The notes under the pieces were generated by a model. It made no database searches. It was not told where the DNA came from and saw only the letters and a program-made list of their open reading frames with translations. A DNA stretch of 5,557 nucleotides from Kiritimatiellales bacterium (GTDB taxonomy: Bacteria; Verrucomicrobiota; Kiritimatiellia; Kiritimatiellales; Pontiellaceae), in assembly GCA_030625905.1 (NCBI GenBank), contig DAOUQA010000146.1, positions 1 to 5,557 on the forward strand, given 5' to 3'. Within the stretch, counting starts at the first letter, position 1; each line of letters opens with the position of its first letter. A program made the translations under genes and the position numbers. Positions 4,562-5,557 of this stretch are shown here, one piece after another.

Positions 4562-5243
4562 TTACCGGTTCGCACAGCCGAATCTCTTCCGGCGAAACAT
4601 CGGCGCGCCAAGCATAGGCTTCTACGCCAACATCGAGTGCCGCCGTCAGCGCGGCGGCGTATTGGGGGTCGATCTCATCCGCCACGCGGAAAGCCGTTCC
4701 ATCGGAGCGAGAAATGACATAGAGCATTGCGGCGCGATGGCCCTCCCTCACCACCTCCATCAATTCGTTGAGGTGCTTGCGCCCGCGCTCGGTGACCGCA
4801 TCGGGAAAGGCATAGCAACCATCGCCCACCAGCAACGTGACGCTCTTAACCTCGACATAGCAGAGATCGTCTCCACTTCGCAGTAGCAGGTCGAACCGGC
4901 TGTTGCCAAACGTCTGCTCGCGCAGCACCTCGGCATAGCCCGCCAGTTCGGGAATGATTCCGTTCGTCACCGCCTCGGCGGCCATGGCATTGGCACGGCC
5001 CGTATTCACGCAGATCCAGCATCGGCCGTTATGCACCAGCTCCCACGTGAAACGATATTTGCGCTTCGGGTTCCGGCTATCGGAAAGCGCCACGCGCCAG
5101 CCCGGCTCCGCACACGTGGTCATCCGCCCCGTGTTCGGGCAATGCGCGGTAATCACGCTGCCGTCCTCCAACTCCACATCGGCGAGAAAGCGCTTGTAGC
5201 GTTTGATCAACCTGCCAAACAAAAGGGGTGAATCGAATTTCAT
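4545..5243 (-). CDS. sfsA: SfsA, DNA-binding PD-(D/E)XK-fold protein
   Basis: SfsA was named in E. coli as a sugar fermentation stimulation protein; it binds DNA and has a nuclease-like fold, but its true role is uncertain. The 232 residues match the family end to end: HCPNTGRM at 34-41, PGWRVALSDSRNPKRKYRFTW at 47-67 (basic DNA-binding region), VNTGRANAMAAEAV at 79-92, and SRFDLLL at 115-121 with Asp118. CYVEVKSVTL at 128-137 supplies Glu131 and Lys133 of the PD-(D/E)XK core, and FPDAVTERGRKHL (146-158) and IDPQYAAALTAA (191-202) follow. The start is the ATG at 5243, with GGAG (complement of 5249-5252) five bases upstream. The frame is open to 5429, but the extra 62 codons have no family similarity. 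No partner gene is seen on its strand, and the upstream region drives a divergent transcript. Confidence 0.95.
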   Translation of the reverse strand: MKFDSPLLFGRLIKRYKRFLADVELEDGSVITAHCPNTGRMTTCAEPGWRVALSDSRNPKRKYRFTWELVHNGRCWICVNTGRANAMAAEAVTNGIIPELAGYAEVLREQTFGNSRFDLLLRSGDDLCYVEVKSVTLLVGDGCYAFPDAVTERGRKHLNELMEVVREGHRAAMLYVISRSDGTAFRVADEIDPQYAAALTAALDVGVEAYAWRADVSPEEIRLCEPVTIRRA

Positions 5244-5310
5244 CGGAACTCCAAACCAACGAGGAGCATAGTATCGACAACGAGACGCAGCAATCCCATC
5301 TTCACGCGAT

Positions 5311-5339
5311 TTGGCACGATGAATCTTCCGTGGTCTAAT
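5311..5339 (+). promoter_or_regulatory. Sigma70-like promoter, possibly leaderless transcript
   Basis: -35 TTGGCA (5311-5316), a 17-base spacer and -10 TCTAAT (5334-5339). The A of the ATG at 5346 sits seven bases beyond the -10 box, at or next to the expected transcription start, so any product would be translated from a leaderless mRNA. There is no Shine-Dalgarno. Confidence 0.5.
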
Positions 5340-5345
5340 TATCCC

Positions 5346-5483
5346 ATGGATACGCTGATACCAGAAGAGCGCTCCAAGCTCATGGCCAAGTTCGACAGCA
5401 ACGTCGCCAATGATAAAAGGCACACCCACAAAACGGAACCCATCCCTATATCATTAATGCTATATTTGAGACGAGCCGATTAG
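5346..5483 (+). pseudogene. Short ORF with a Vsr-like N-terminus, probable remnant
   Basis: The frame encodes 45 residues, starting MDTLIPEERSKLMAKFDSN. The pattern MDxLxPEERSxLMxK is the usual opening of very-short-patch-repair (Vsr) endonucleases, which nick at T:G mismatches left by cytosine methylation. After about residue 16 the similarity is lost and the frame stops at 5483. In the next frame, around 5408-5440, IKGTPTK resembles the IKGKNTK that follows the Vsr opening, which would fit a frameshifted relic. The catalytic part (the Vsr core with FVHGCFWH) is absent up to the window edge. Alternative: a chance small ORF. The call rests on a short stretch. Confidence 0.35.
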
Positions 5484-5557
5484 TCCCCAACCGGCTCATG
5501 GAAAAGCGAAAGCATGACTCCCGCGCGCAACCGGAGAATGATTAGCTGCCACAAAAC

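Larger units (their letters stand above)
5244..5557. other. Region right of sfsA: divergent promoter and a short broken ORF
   Basis: The sfsA leader occupies the left end. A good plus-strand promoter (5311-5339) reads into a 45-codon ORF (5346-5483). A 6-bp inverted repeat, GAGCCG (5473-5478) and CGGCTC (5492-5497), spans its stop codon but lacks a T-tract. I see no tRNA, no intact gene and no clear sfsA promoter. From 5498 to 5557 nothing is recognisable. Confidence 0.5.

Noticed and set aside
4698..4706. TCCATCGGA resembling the REP inner stem
   Set aside because: It lies inside sfsA, encodes conserved protein sequence, and has neither the second stem arm nor a GTRG tetranucleotide.
5244..5429. 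Upstream extension of the sfsA frame to 5429
   Set aside because: The SfsA family begins at MKFDSPLL. A GGAG sits five bases before that ATG, and the extension has no family similarity and crosses a divergent promoter.
5473..5497. Inverted repeat GAGCCG/CGGCTC as an intrinsic terminator
   Set aside because: It has only six pairs, a 13-base loop and no T-tract on either strand.

Overview
The window is ordinary bacterial chromosome with densely packed housekeeping genes, interrupted by one mobile-DNA island. A signal-peptide-bearing beta-barrel protein (DUF481/YdiY type) implies a Gram-negative cell. The eukaryote-type HisA, the single-zinc-knuckle MetRS, the RAYT family and the recurring 'GTCCATxCGTGGTT' intergenic phrase fit a member of the PVC group (for example Verrucomicrobia or Kiritimatiellota). 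That placement is inference from family resemblance, not from a marker gene.

Left part (1-1717): the 5' two-fifths or so of metG (methionyl-tRNA synthetase, minus strand, running off the left edge), a 285-base divergent intergenic region with short repeats and a 10-bp dyad, then a stand-alone hisA (plus strand) of the kind otherwise typical of eukaryotes.

Middle part (1718-2584): a REP/RAYT island. A 157-residue HUH/tyrosine REP-associated transposase (minus strand) is flanked on each side by a pair of inverted REP hairpins. All four REP copies share one architecture: a GTRG tetranucleotide, one spacer base, an outer arm, a bulged T, a 5-bp inner stem and a 4-base loop. The left pair is separated by a 15-bp tandem array made of the REP leader motif. 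One copy on the right is interrupted by about 15 bases. The island ends at a strong bidirectional intrinsic terminator.

Right part (2585-5557): a DUF481 outer-membrane protein (minus) with a clear promoter and Shine-Dalgarno; a divergently transcribed pair consisting of a helical ferritin-like protein (tentative) and a gamma-class carbonic anhydrase; sfsA (minus), whose 3' end overlaps the carbonic anhydrase gene by 17 bp tail to tail; and finally a sigma70-like promoter reading right into a short ORF whose first residues resemble the start of Vsr-type mismatch endonucleases but which soon terminates.

The housekeeping genes do not form one pathway. The coherent biological unit is the RAYT gene with its cognate REP elements. 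The most unusual parts of it are the leader-derived tandem array and the two REP subtypes arranged as direct repeats of a composite element on either side of the transposase gene.
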